From the NCBI RefSeq assembly GCF_024213555.1, contig NZ_JANAVO010000003.1:310001-374000 (forward strand): DNA of 64,000 nt. Direction: 5' to 3'. This DNA is from Allokutzneria sp. A3M-2-11 16. GTDB lineage: Bacteria; Actinomycetota; Actinomycetes; Mycobacteriales; Pseudonocardiaceae. The notes below the pieces were generated by a model. The model saw only the letters and a list, made by a program, of their open reading frames with translations, had not been told where the DNA came from and searched no databases. A program made the translations under genes and the position numbers. Shown here one piece after another: positions 11,399-20,544 of this stretch; position 1 is the stretch's first letter, and every line of letters starts with the position of its first letter.

Positions 11399-11962
11399 GT
11401 GACTGTCCCGGAGGGTGACGACGAGCGCGTGACGCAGTGGGCGTTGGACGCGGGTGCGGGCGACCGCGCCGCGCTCGAACGGTTCATCCGCGCCACGCAG
11501 CGCGACGTGTGGCGTTTCGTCGCCCACCTCTCCGATGTGCGCTCCGCCGACGACCTCGCGCAGGAGACCTACCTCCGCGCCCTGGGCAGCCTCCACCGCT
11601 TCGCCGCCCGTTCCTCCGCGCGCACGTGGCTGCTGTCCATCGCCCGCCGCGTCGTCGTCGACCAGGTCCGCGCGGCCGTGGTCCGCCCGCGCACCGCCGC
11701 CGGGGTGGACTGGGTCGCCGAGGCCGACGCCGCGCGGTCCCGGAGCACCGCGGCCGGGTTCGAGGACGTGGTGGAGCTGAACCTGCTGCTCGACGGCCTC
11801 GCCGAGGACCGCCGCGAAGCGCTGGTGCTGACCCAGGTGCTCGGCCTGTCCTACGCCGAGGCCGCCGACGTCTGCGACTGCCCGGTCGGCACGATCCGCT
11901 CGCGCGTCGCCCGCGCTCGCGATGACCTGCTCGAACTCACCGAGCAGCGCGACACCGGCTGA
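11399..11962 (+). CDS. ECF-type RNA polymerase sigma factor
   Basis: A 187-residue group 4 sigma factor. Region 2 is seen in [31 protein letters not shown] (about 32-62, given in part) and the [14 protein letters not shown] segment. Region 4 is at about 125-175, with [18 protein letters not shown] and the HTH core [20 protein letters not shown]. Start GTG 11399 is chosen; TTG 11390 is an alternative. The divergent neighbour is its likely anti-sigma factor. It is followed after 62 bp by the isonitrile/copper operon in the same direction, so read-through or direct control of that operon is possible but unproven. Confidence 0.85.
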   Translation: MTVPEGDDERVTQWALDAGAGDRAALERFIRATQRDVWRFVAHLSDVRSADDLAQETYLRALGSLHRFAARSSARTWLLSIARRVVVDQVRAAVVRPRTAAGVDWVAEADAARSRSTAAGFEDVVELNLLLDGLAEDRREALVLTQVLGLSYAEAADVCDCPVGTIRSRVARARDDLLELTEQRDTG

Positions 11963-12023
11963 GCGTTACCGACTCGTCACCAACGCCTGGAACTCCCGCC
12001 CGCTGTTCGACGACCACTCGAAC

Positions 12024-12881
12024 ATGCGGATCACGCCACAGGCAGGGAAGGCCATGGGTGTCACGGTGACCGGCTTCGACGCCGCCACCGCGAGCGACAC
12101 CGACATCCGGGCGATCGCCGACGCGGTCTACCGGGACAAGATCGTGCTGCTCAAGGGCCAGGACCTGAGCCCGCGCGAGTTCCTTGACCTGGGCGCCCGC
12201 TTCGGCGAGCCCGTCACCTACTACCAGCCGATGTACCGGCACCCGGAGCTGGCGGAGATCTTCGTCTCCGCCAACGAGGGCGGCTACGGGGTGCCGAAGA
12301 CCGGGAAGTTCTGGCACTCCGACTACCAGTTCATGCCGGAACCGTTCAGCATCACGCTGATCCACCCGCAGGTCGTTCCGAGCAGGAACCGCGGCACGTA
12401 CTTCATCGACATGGGCAAGGCGTACGAGCGCTTACCCGAGGACCTGCGCAAGGCAATCGTGGGCACGACGAGCTTCCACAGCGCGCGCCGCTACTTCAAG
12501 ATCCGGCCCGAGGACGTCTACCGGCCGATCTGGGAGGTCATGGAGGACATCGAGCGCGAGACGCCGCCGGTCGCGCAGCCCACGGTCTTCGCCCACCCCG
12601 TGACGGGGGAGTCCGTGCTGTTCATCAGCGAGGGCTTCACCTACGCAATCGAAGGCGCTGATGACGGTGTCCTGCAACGGCTGCTGCACGAGACCGGGCA
12701 GCTCGACCCGGAGTGCGCGCACCCGAACATCCACCTCCAGACCTACGAGCAGGGCGATCTGCTGATCTGGGACAACCGCAGCCTGATCCACCGCGCGCTG
12801 CACACGACCACTCCGGAGCCCACGGTCTCCCACCGCGTCACGGTGATGGACGAGCACAAGCTCTACGCGCGGGCGCTGTGA
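12024..12881 (+). CDS. scoE: ScoE/Rv0097-like non-heme Fe(II)/2-oxoglutarate oxidase, isonitrile-forming
   Basis: A TauD/TfdA-fold oxygenase of 285 residues. ScoE-type enzymes oxidatively decarboxylate an N-carboxymethyl beta-amino acyl group to an isonitrile. Iron-binding H-x-D is in [13 protein letters not shown] and the distal His in [30 protein letters not shown] and [13 protein letters not shown] closely resemble my recollection of M. tuberculosis Rv0097. Start ATG 12024 ([19 protein letters not shown]) keeps the first conserved strand; ATG 12054 has a better ribosome site but would remove it. First gene of a compact operon: its stop overlaps the next start by one base (TGATG). Function is inferred from both motif similarity and the conserved four-gene context. 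Confidence 0.88.
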   Translation: MRITPQAGKAMGVTVTGFDAATASDTDIRAIADAVYRDKIVLLKGQDLSPREFLDLGARFGEPVTYYQPMYRHPELAEIFVSANEGGYGVPKTGKFWHSDYQFMPEPFSITLIHPQVVPSRNRGTYFIDMGKAYERLPEDLRKAIVGTTSFHSARRYFKIRPEDVYRPIWEVMEDIERETPPVAQPTVFAHPVTGESVLFISEGFTYAIEGADDGVLQRLLHETGQLDPECAHPNIHLQTYEQGDLLIWDNRSLIHRALHTTTPEPTVSHRVTVMDEHKLYARAL

Positions 12882-13366
12882 TGGGCGACGTGCTGCTGGA
12901 GCGCGTGCTCCGTCCGTACAAAGTGGACTGTCGTTACCTGCTCGCCGCCGACGTGAGCGGGGAAGCCGCCGCGCGCGGTGACTTCGCCATCCCGGAGTCC
13001 TGCTACATCGACGACACCGGGCACTTCAACTCGGTCGAGTTCAACATCTGCTACAACCAGCTGGTCTACTACCTGATGGCGCGGGCGGTGCGGGACGGCA
13101 CGATGCCCGACTTCGCGACGTGGACGATGGAGGACTACTGGCGCAAGCAGTTGCCGGACATCCTCATCGCCTCCTTCGAGTCCCGGTTCAAGCGGCCCAT
13201 CAACGCACGCCGGTTCTGCGGCGAGGTCACGATCGGCGACATCCGCTACCGCGAGTCGACGCGGCCCATGTTGTTGGCGCACACGGAAGTGCGGTTCTGG
13301 GACGACGACGGCGGAGCAGCGCAGGGCAAGGTCCTCCTGGCGATCATGGAGCCGCCGCGTGCTTGA
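12881..13366 (+). CDS. scoD: FcoT/ScoD-like hotdog-fold enzyme (glycine adduct formation)
   Basis: A 161-residue FcoT-family protein. The segments LLERVLRPYKVDCRYLLAAD, GDFAIPESCYIDDTGHFNSVEF and ICYNQLVYYLMA match the family signature of mycobacterial FcoT (Rv0098), first described as a fatty-acyl thioesterase. In isonitrile-lipopeptide pathways the homologue ScoD is reported to promote Michael addition of glycine to an alpha,beta-unsaturated acyl-ACP. That makes the substrate of the preceding oxidase. ATG 12881 overlaps the previous stop by one base and the next gene starts 8 bp inside it. It is a little shorter at the N-terminus than mycobacterial FcoT. Confidence 0.87.
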   Translation: MGDVLLERVLRPYKVDCRYLLAADVSGEAAARGDFAIPESCYIDDTGHFNSVEFNICYNQLVYYLMARAVRDGTMPDFATWTMEDYWRKQLPDILIASFESRFKRPINARRFCGEVTIGDIRYRESTRPMLLAHTEVRFWDDDGGAAQGKVLLAIMEPPRA

Positions 13367-14831
13367 GCGAACCTTGGGCGGTGCCCTGCGCGCACAGGTG
13401 TCCGGGCGCACCGCTTTGATCTGCGGGGAAACCAGACTGTCCTATGTGGATCTCGATCGCGAAGCGGACCGCATCGCCAGCCGTCTGAGCGCCGGTCAGC
13501 GAGTCGCCTTCCTGGGCAAGGAATCCCCGCTCTACTACGAGCTGCTGTTCGGCTGTTCGCGATCGGGCGCGGTGCTCGTGCCGATCAACTGGCGGCTCAC
13601 CGCGGCCGAGGTGCGGCACATTGTCGAGGACTCCGGCGCGACCGTGATCTTCGCCGATCGCAGCTGTGCCAAGGCCGTCCCTGAGATGCCCGTTGTGTGG
13701 CTGGAGGACTTCGAAGCCTGGAAGGGCTCGGCGCCGGAAGGCAAGCCGGTCGCGTCCGGGCCGGATGACGCGGTGGCGCAGCTCTACACGAGCGGTACCA
13801 CCGGCCTGCCCAAGGGAGTGGTGCTCGGCCAGCGTGGCTTCTTCGAGGTGCGCGCGGCCCTGGAGGGTAGCGGTCTCGACTGGCTGGACTGGCACTCCGA
13901 CGACATCAGTCTTGTTGGTGTGCCTGGGTTTCACATCGGCGGGCTGTGGTGGGCGGTGCAGGGGTTGACCGCGGGCATCACCAACGTGATCATGCCCGCG
14001 TTCGCTCCTCGTGAGGCGGTCCGGCTCGTGCGCGAGCACGGGGTGACGATCACCTGCGTCGTGCCCGCGATGCTGCGGCTGATGCTCGACGAACGCCGAC
14101 AGCTGACCGGCCTCCGCAAGATCGTCTACGGTGGCTCGCCGATCTCCGAGGCGTTGCTGTCGCGGTGCCTGGACGAGGTCGGATGCGAGCTGGCGCAGAT
14201 CTACGGGCTCACCGAGACCGGCAACACCGCGGTCTGCCTGCCGCCGTCCGAGCACGTGCCGGGCGGCCCGCGCATGCAGGCGGCAGGACGGCCGTACCCC
14301 GGCTTCGCCGCGGAGATCCGGGACGCTTCCGGGCTGCCGCTCCCGGTGGGCGAGGTCGGCGAGGTGTGGCTGCGCAGCCCGGCGAACATGCTGGAGTACT
14401 GGCGCAATCCCACCGCGACGGCAGAGTCCCTTGTGGACGGGTGGCTGCGCACCGGGGACGCGGGATGTGTGGACGAGGAGGGCTACGTCTTCCTCCGCGA
14501 CCGCATCAAGGACATGATCATCGTGGCGGGGGAGAACGTGTACCCGGCCGAGATCGAGGGCGTGCTCGCCGGGCATCCGGCGGTGGCCGACTCCGCGGTG
14601 ATCGGTGTTCCCGACGAGCGGTGGGGCGAAGCGGTGCACGCCTTCGTCGTGACGAAGGAGAAGGCCACCGCGCGGGAGCTGATGACTTTCCTCCAGGGCA
14701 AGCTGGCCTCGTTCAAGCTGCCGCTGCGCTACGAGTTCGTCGAGGCGATCCCGCGCAACCCGAGCGGCAAGGTGCTGCGCCGAGTGTTGCGCGAGCAGTT
14801 CTGGCACGACCGGGAGCGGCAGGTCAACTGA
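13359..14831 (+). CDS. scoC: FadD10/ScoC-like fatty acyl-AMP/ACP ligase
   Basis: A 490-residue ANL-superfamily adenylating enzyme. Motifs: P-loop LYTSGTTGLPKG (about 142-153), YGLTETGN (about 280), TGDAG (about 366), the hinge RIKDMIIVAGENVYPAEIE, and the C-terminal catalytic Lys in NPSGKVLRR (about 470). In this context it would activate a fatty acid and load it onto the ACP, as FadD10 and ScoC do, rather than make CoA esters. The GTG start at 13359 lies 8 bp inside the FcoT gene. Its stop is one base from the NRPS start. Length is somewhat below mycobacterial FadD10. Confidence 0.85.
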   Translation: MLERTLGGALRAQVSGRTALICGETRLSYVDLDREADRIASRLSAGQRVAFLGKESPLYYELLFGCSRSGAVLVPINWRLTAAEVRHIVEDSGATVIFADRSCAKAVPEMPVVWLEDFEAWKGSAPEGKPVASGPDDAVAQLYTSGTTGLPKGVVLGQRGFFEVRAALEGSGLDWLDWHSDDISLVGVPGFHIGGLWWAVQGLTAGITNVIMPAFAPREAVRLVREHGVTITCVVPAMLRLMLDERRQLTGLRKIVYGGSPISEALLSRCLDEVGCELAQIYGLTETGNTAVCLPPSEHVPGGPRMQAAGRPYPGFAAEIRDASGLPLPVGEVGEVWLRSPANMLEYWRNPTATAESLVDGWLRTGDAGCVDEEGYVFLRDRIKDMIIVAGENVYPAEIEGVLAGHPAVADSAVIGVPDERWGEAVHAFVVTKEKATARELMTFLQGKLASFKLPLRYEFVEAIPRNPSGKVLRRVLREQFWHDRERQVN

Positions 14832-14832
14832 C

Positions 14833-17800
14833 GTGTCCCTGACGCTGAACCAACTTCGGGCCGACATCGCCGAGTTCCTGCTGATGGAACCGGAGGAGCT
14901 GACCGACGACCTCAACCTCTACGATGCCGGGCTGGACTCCGTTCGCCTGCTGACGATCGTGGACCGCTGGCGCGAGCACGGCGTGCACGTCAACTTCGCC
15001 GAGCTCATGGAGCGGCCCACCGTCGCCGACTGGTGGCCGATGCTGTCGACCACCTCTGAAAGGCCGCAGTCCAAGCAAGCGCTGACCCCGGCACAGCAGG
15101 GGATTCGGGCCGCGCAGCTGCTCGATCCGGCCAGTCCGGCGTACAACACCGGCGAGTACGTCGAGATCCGCGGCCCGATCGATTCGGACCTGTTCGAACG
15201 CGCTCTTCAGCAGGTGACAGACGACATTGGCAGTCCACAGTGGACGTTTCACCGCGCCAACGCCTCGATGGAAGCCGCGTTGGAGTGGATGCGGCGAGAC
15301 CTGGCGACGCCGGTCGACATCGAGTCCGGTGCGCTGTTCGGGCACGCGTTGTTCCAGGTAGAAGACGAGATCTTCCTTTGGTACCACCGCGTTCACCACA
15401 TCGCGCTGGACGGCTACGGGGTCGCGCTCGTCGCCCGGCGGCTGGCCGAGGTCTACACCGCGCTGGCTGAAGGGCGCGTGCCTGACCCGCACAGATTCGG
15501 GTCACTGGCGGACATCGTCGAACCGACGACGGACTCACGCCAGTACTGGCTGGACTACCTCGAAGGTTGCCCGCCCGCATTGAGCTTCGCCGAGGGAACG
15601 GGGCTGCCATCGCGGGACTTCCACCGGGTTCGCGCGCGGGCGGAGGCGAAGCCGGATCTCGTGGTCGCGGCGGTTGCCTCCTACCTCAGCCACACGAGCG
15701 GCGCGGAGGAGGTCGTGCTCGGCCTGCCTGTGCTGAACCGTCCCGACTCGGCGGCGCTGAGCGTCCCGTGCACAGTGCTCAACGCGATTCCGTTGCGGTT
15801 GCGGGTTGATACCGACGACCTCACCGTGCTTGCGCACAGGGCGGCCGAGGATCTGCGGCGGAGTTTGCCGCACCAGCACTACCGCTTCGAGCAGCTCCGC
15901 CGAGATCTTGGCCTGCACAGGCGATTGTTCGGCCCGGTCGTCAACGTGATGCCGTTCGACTACGACTTCACCTTCGCGGGCGCGGTGTGTCAGGCGCACA
16001 ACCTCTCCGCGGGGCCGGTTGAGGACATCGCGGTGAACGTCTACGACCGCCGGGACGGCGCTGGCATCGAGGTTGTCGTTGACGGCAACCCAGACCGCTA
16101 CTCCGTCGAAGACCTCGATCGCCACCTTGACGGCATCCTGGGATTCCTTGGTGGGCAACGATCTGTGCTCGATGGAGGCCCGCTTCCGCCAGTGCGGTCA
16201 GTATCGGAGCTGATCCGCGAACAAGATCCACACGCGACCGCGATCGAGTGTGGCGATCAGCGGCTGACCTACGGCGAGCTCACCGGGGCGACCGAGCGCC
16301 TGGTTCAGGTCAAGCCCACGCGGGACATCGACACTGTCGCTCGGATCGTTGGCGCGGTGCTCGCGGGCAGCACGTACGCACCGTTCGAAGAACCCTTGCC
16401 GGACATGGGTTTTGACGATGCGGCATATGTGATCCAGACGTCGGGGTCGACCGGGGAGCCGCGCAGCGTGGTGGTCGGGCACAGCGCGCTGAACGCCTTC
16501 GTCGCCGCCGCGGTGGAGCGCTACGACCTCCGGGAAACCGACCGCGTTCTCCAGTTCGCGCCGCTGAACTTCGACGCGAGCGTTGAGGAGATCTTCCCGA
16601 TCCTGTGCGTCGGCGGCACGCTCGTCCTGCGCACCGACGAGATGACCGGGTCACCCCAAGCACTTCTGCGGGCGTGCGCGGAGCAGCGGATCACCGTGCT
16701 CGACCTGCCCACGGCGTACTGGCACGAGCTGGCGTACGCGATGCCACCGCTGCCGGAGTCGCTGCGCCTGGTGATCATCGGCGGAGAAGCCGTGCTGCCG
16801 GAACGCGTTGAGCGCTGGCACAAGGCGCAGCCCGACGCACGCTTGATCAACACCTATGGCCCCACCGAAGCCACAGTGGTCGCCACAGCGGCTGATCTCG
16901 TTGCGGGGGGCGGAGTTCCCATCGGACGGCCGTTGCGCGGAGTGAAGGCGATCGTGGCCGACGCAGCCGGGAAGCCGCTGCCGATCGGCGTGCCGGGGGA
17001 ACTGTGGCTCGCCGGAGCCGGGCTCGCGCTCGGCTATCTCGGTGAGCCCGACCTAACCGCCGAGCGCTTCCGCGAAGTAGACGGCGAGCGCGCTTATCGC
17101 ACCGGGGACCGCGTCCGGCTCGGCCGGGACGGGCATCTCCACCACCTCGGCCGCCTCGACGACGAGGTCAAGATCAGCGGTCACCGCGTCTCGCCCGGCG
17201 CGGTGGAGGCCGCGTTGGTCCGGCACCCGGCGGTGCGGGCGGCGATGGTCACCGCACACGCACGGCCGGACGGCACCAAGGTGCTCACCGCGCAGGTGGT
17301 GACCGACCTGCGCGAGCACCTCCGTGAACAGTTGCCCGCGGCCGTCATCCCGAGCGTCATCGAGCTCGTGGATGCGTTGCCCCGCAAACGTTCCGGCAAG
17401 CTCGACCGAACGTCCGCGAACGACGGTACGGTGCTCGGCATCATGCGTCACGTGCTGGGCCGACTCGATCTGTCCACTGAGGACGATTTCTTCGAGTCCG
17501 GTGGTCAGTCGCTCCAGACGATCCAGGTCGCGAACCGCGTCGGAGCCGCGCTCGGCGTCGAGGTGCCCGCCACCCTGGTGTTCCGGCACCCCACGGCGGG
17601 CGGCCTCGCGCGGGCGCTCGACGGCGGTGAGGAGCGGCCGAAAGGAGCGCCGGAGGAGGACGCGGTGCTCGACCGCGACATCCTGCCCGGTCGAACGAGT
17701 GTGCGGTCCGGGCGCATCCTGCTGACCGGCGCCACGGGCTTCGTCGGCGGGCACCTCCTGGCCGAGCTGCGCCGCACCACGGACGCGGAGATCATCTGCC

Positions 17801-18546
17801 TCGCCCGCCCGGAGTACGACCTCACGAAGCCCTGGCTGGGCCTGGACGTGCGGACATGGCAGGACTTGGCGCGGGTTGACGCGATCTACCACTGTGCGGC
17901 CGAGGTCAGCCTGCTGCGGGGATACGACAGTGTGCGCGCTGCGAACGTCGAAGGCACTCGTTCACTGCTGCGGCTCGCAGCTGCGGGAGCGCCGTCGCGG
18001 TTCCACTACGTGTCCACAGTGTCCGTCCTGACCGAACGCCACACCGGATACCAGCAGAGCAAGTGGGTGGCCGAACAGCTCGTCCTCGAAGCCGGTCGAC
18101 GTGGGCTCGACACCACGATCCACCGCCTCGGCCGTGTCGCCGGCCCGACCCTCAACCCGCACGACGTGCTGTGGCAGCTGCTGCTCAAGGGGATTCCGGC
18201 CGGAGTCGTCCCGAGGCTGCACCACGCCGAGCCGTGGGTCGACGCACGGGACGCCGCCCGCGAGATCTTGGCTCAACACAGCGGAGTTCACACCGTCCTG
18301 CCGGAGAGCCGCATCGTGCTCAGCGACCTGTACGCGTGGATCGCCGACTACGGCTACCCCGTGGAGGTGTGCTCGCGTGCGGAATGGCGCGCGCGTGTCA
18401 CCGACCTCGATCCAGCGACTCTCGCCCTACTCGACCTGTGGTCGGATTCCGAAGAACCCGAGGAGTCCTCCACAGTGGACAAAGAGGTCGTGCACCGACT
18501 TCTGGACCACTGCGTCGCCGCAGGTTTGCTTCCCGCCGCCAACTAG
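14833..18546 (+). CDS. scoA: fused ACP-NRPS (ACP-C-A-T-R) of isonitrile lipopeptide pathway
   Basis: A 1237-residue megasynthetase. Order: acyl carrier protein about 1-75 (GLDSVR, phosphopantetheine Ser36); condensation domain about 83-440 (HHIALDG at 188-194); adenylation domain about 455-855 (QTSGSTGEP near 533, NTYGPTEATV near 672, YRTGDR near 754, KRSGKLDR near 851); carrier domain with FFESGGQSLQ near 885; thioester-reductase from about 959 (LLTGATGFVGGH, catalytic YQQSK near 1072). It would join the isonitrile acyl chain to amine(s) of an amino acid and release it reductively. In the sco and mycobacterial clusters the ACP (ScoB/Rv0100) is a separate protein; here it is fused. The A-domain start and the R domain look shortened. 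The amino acid is not deducible with confidence; family members use lysine or ornithine. Confidence 0.9.
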   Translation: MSLTLNQLRADIAEFLLMEPEELTDDLNLYDAGLDSVRLLTIVDRWREHGVHVNFAELMERPTVADWWPMLSTTSERPQSKQALTPAQQGIRAAQLLDPASPAYNTGEYVEIRGPIDSDLFERALQQVTDDIGSPQWTFHRANASMEAALEWMRRDLATPVDIESGALFGHALFQVEDEIFLWYHRVHHIALDGYGVALVARRLAEVYTALAEGRVPDPHRFGSLADIVEPTTDSRQYWLDYLEGCPPALSFAEGTGLPSRDFHRVRARAEAKPDLVVAAVASYLSHTSGAEEVVLGLPVLNRPDSAALSVPCTVLNAIPLRLRVDTDDLTVLAHRAAEDLRRSLPHQHYRFEQLRRDLGLHRRLFGPVVNVMPFDYDFTFAGAVCQAHNLSAGPVEDIAVNVYDRRDGAGIEVVVDGNPDRYSVEDLDRHLDGILGFLGGQRSVLDGGPLPPVRSVSELIREQDPHATAIECGDQRLTYGELTGATERLVQVKPTRDIDTVARIVGAVLAGSTYAPFEEPLPDMGFDDAAYVIQTSGSTGEPRSVVVGHSALNAFVAAAVERYDLRETDRVLQFAPLNFDASVEEIFPILCVGGTLVLRTDEMTGSPQALLRACAEQRITVLDLPTAYWHELAYAMPPLPESLRLVIIGGEAVLPERVERWHKAQPDARLINTYGPTEATVVATAADLVAGGGVPIGRPLRGVKAIVADAAGKPLPIGVPGELWLAGAGLALGYLGEPDLTAERFREVDGERAYRTGDRVRLGRDGHLHHLGRLDDEVKISGHRVSPGAVEAALVRHPAVRAAMVTAHARPDGTKVLTAQVVTDLREHLREQLPAAVIPSVIELVDALPRKRSGKLDRTSANDGTVLGIMRHVLGRLDLSTEDDFFESGGQSLQTIQVANRVGAALGVEVPATLVFRHPTAGGLARALDGGEERPKGAPEEDAVLDRDILPGRTSVRSGRILLTGATGFVGGHLLAELRRTTDAEIICLARPEYDLTKPWLGLDVRTWQDLARVDAIYHCAAEVSLLRGYDSVRAANVEGTRSLLRLAAAGAPSRFHYVSTVSVLTERHTGYQQSKWVAEQLVLEAGRRGLDTTIHRLGRVAGPTLNPHDVLWQLLLKGIPAGVVPRLHHAEPWVDARDAAREILAQHSGVHTVLPESRIVLSDLYAWIADYGYPVEVCSRAEWRARVTDLDPATLALLDLWSDSEEPEESSTVDKEVVHRLLDHCVAAGLLPAAN

Positions 18547-18556
18547 GAGAATCAAC

Positions 18557-19555
18557 ATGCAGTTCAAGCGCACCGCATTAGCACTGGTGTTCCTCACCGT
18601 CGCCGGGTGCGGCACATCGACGGGTGCGGCGCAGCAGCCACCGGCGCCGGGCTACCCGGTGACGGTCTCCAACTGCGGCAAGGACGTCACCTTCCAACGC
18701 CCGCCGAGCCGGACCGTGGTGATGAACGGCGGATCAGTCGCCGAAGTGTCCACATTGGTCGCTTTGGGGCTCGGGGACCGCGTCGTGGCCAACTCGCAGT
18801 CCTACGGCGCGTCGGACGAGCCGGGTCGTGCCGAGGCCATCGCGAAGCTGCCCACGGGTGGGATCAAGCTCAACGACCAGCTGGACATCCCGCGTGAGGC
18901 GATGCTCGGCCTGCGCCCGGACTTCGTGCTCGCGACCTACGGCGGCGGCTTCGACGGCAGTCGCGGCTTCGCCACGCGGGAGGACCTCGGCGCGATCGGC
19001 GCGAACACCTATGTGCCCGCGAAGATGTGTGGCACCGGCGGAAAGCAGGCCGTCGAGGACAGTTACGCGATGCTCCGCGACCTCGGCCGGATCTACGGTG
19101 TCAGCGACCGCGCCGAGCGGCTGATCGACGACTCGCAGCGGCGGATCGCGCAGGTCGAGGCGCGGGTGAAGGACAAACCCAAGCCGAGGGTCATGCTGAT
19201 CATCCCGGGCATGGACATGGGTGCCGGTGACTTCAGCTCCGTTGGTGCACAAGGGATCTGGAACGACATCATCACGCGCGCGGGCGGGGTGAACGCGTTC
19301 GCCGACAGCGCGCCGCAGCTGTTCGCCAACCTGAGCAAGGAGCAGCTCGCCGCCGCCCAGCTCGACGCCGTGATCATCGTGAACTACCAGAACCCCGACC
19401 CCAACGCCTCCGCGACCAAGCTCTACGACCAGTTCCCGCAGTGGGCGGCGGCGAAGGCGAAGCGGCACGTGGTGCTCTCCGACTCCATCTACTTCGGACC
19501 GAATAACGCCACGGCGGTCGAGCGCATCGCCGCGTTGCTCCACCCCGTCCAGTGA
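18557..19555 (+). CDS. FecB/BtuF-type substrate-binding lipoprotein of metallophore importer
   Basis: A 332-residue extracytoplasmic solute-binding protein. A signal peptide of about 20 residues ends in a lipobox, LTVAGC, so it should be lipid-anchored on the outer face of the membrane. The mature part has the two-lobed type III binding-protein layout seen for iron-siderophore and cobalamin uptake (GYPVTVSNCGKDVTFQRPP at the start; RPDFVLATYGG; VMLIIPGMDMGAGDF). ATG 18557 has GGAGAA upstream and lies 10 bp after the NRPS stop. Its position directly after the biosynthetic genes argues that it binds the metal-loaded isonitrile product. That ligand is inference. Confidence 0.88.
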   Translation: MQFKRTALALVFLTVAGCGTSTGAAQQPPAPGYPVTVSNCGKDVTFQRPPSRTVVMNGGSVAEVSTLVALGLGDRVVANSQSYGASDEPGRAEAIAKLPTGGIKLNDQLDIPREAMLGLRPDFVLATYGGGFDGSRGFATREDLGAIGANTYVPAKMCGTGGKQAVEDSYAMLRDLGRIYGVSDRAERLIDDSQRRIAQVEARVKDKPKPRVMLIIPGMDMGAGDFSSVGAQGIWNDIITRAGGVNAFADSAPQLFANLSKEQLAAAQLDAVIIVNYQNPDPNASATKLYDQFPQWAAAKAKRHVVLSDSIYFGPNNATAVERIAALLHPVQ

Positions 19556-20544
19556 AGAGCGCTTGTGCGGTGCTGCTCGTTGTGGTCATGGTCGTGGCCA
19601 CCACGATCGGCTCCGTCGGCATTCCGCTCGGCGACGCGTGGTCGGTGATTATGGGTCACATCACGGGGAACACCGCCGGGCTCGATCCGGTCGCCGACCA
19701 GATCCTTTGGCAGTACCGGGTTCCCCGGGTGCTCCTTGCCGCATTGTGCGGAGCCGGACTGTCGGTGGCGGGCGTTGTCCTCCAGGCTCTGGTCGCGAAC
19801 CCGTTGGCCGACCCCTATGTGCTGGGCATCTCCTCCGGCGCTTCGGTTGGCGCGGTTCTCGTGTTGACCGCCGGAGTTGGAACGCTGGGCGTTTCGTCGG
19901 CCGCATTCCTTGGCGCAGCAGTATCGGTGGCGGTTGTGTTCGCGCTCGGCCAGCAGCGCGGAAGGCTCGTGCCGACGCGCTTGGTGCTCGTCGGCGTCGC
20001 GGTCGGCTATGTGCTTTCCGCGCTGACGAGCTACATCCAGTTGCGCGCGAACCCGAACGAGCTGAAGTCGGTGATGTTCTGGCTCCTCGGCAGCGTCGCG
20101 GGCGCGCGGTGGGATCAGCTTTGGCTGGTGAGTGCCGTGGTGCTGAGCACCGTCGCCGCGCTCATGTTCTACGGGCGGCGGCTCAACGCGCTGGTCACCG
20201 GCGAGGAGTCCGCGACTTCGCTCGGCGTGGACGTCCGGCGGGCGCGAATCGGCCTGCTGCTGACGTCCTCGCTGCTGACAGGCACGCTGATCGCGGTGGC
20301 GGGCGGAGTCGGCTTCGTCGGCCTCATGATCCCGCACCTGGTCCGGTTGATCGTCGGCGCGGACCACCGCCGGGTGCTGCCCTTGGCCGCGTTGGGCGGA
20401 GCCCTCTACCTGGTGCTGGTCGACCTGCTCGCGCGCACGTTGGACAGCCCGAACGAGTTCCCGCTGGGCATCTTCACGGCCGCGTTCGGCGCGCCGTTCT
20501 TCCTGTGGCTGCTCCGCCGTGGCCGGACGTTGGTGGAGGCATGA
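19552..20544 (+). CDS. FecCD-family ABC importer permease
   Basis: A 330-residue integral membrane protein with about nine to ten helices. It carries FecCD family signatures RVPRVLLAALCGAGLSVAGVV, ANPLADPYVLGISSGASVGA and the coupling-helix region GVGFVGLMIPHLVRLIVG (each quoted in part). It forms the channel, as a homodimer, for the lipoprotein encoded just upstream. GTG 19552 overlaps the binding-protein stop by four bases, and its own stop overlaps the ATPase start. Such permeases usually move Fe-siderophore, haem or vitamin B12. Here the operon suggests a copper- or other metal-isonitrile complex. Confidence 0.9.
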   Translation: MKSACAVLLVVVMVVATTIGSVGIPLGDAWSVIMGHITGNTAGLDPVADQILWQYRVPRVLLAALCGAGLSVAGVVLQALVANPLADPYVLGISSGASVGAVLVLTAGVGTLGVSSAAFLGAAVSVAVVFALGQQRGRLVPTRLVLVGVAVGYVLSALTSYIQLRANPNELKSVMFWLLGSVAGARWDQLWLVSAVVLSTVAALMFYGRRLNALVTGEESATSLGVDVRRARIGLLLTSSLLTGTLIAVAGGVGFVGLMIPHLVRLIVGADHRRVLPLAALGGALYLVLVDLLARTLDSPNEFPLGIFTAAFGAPFFLWLLRRGRTLVEA

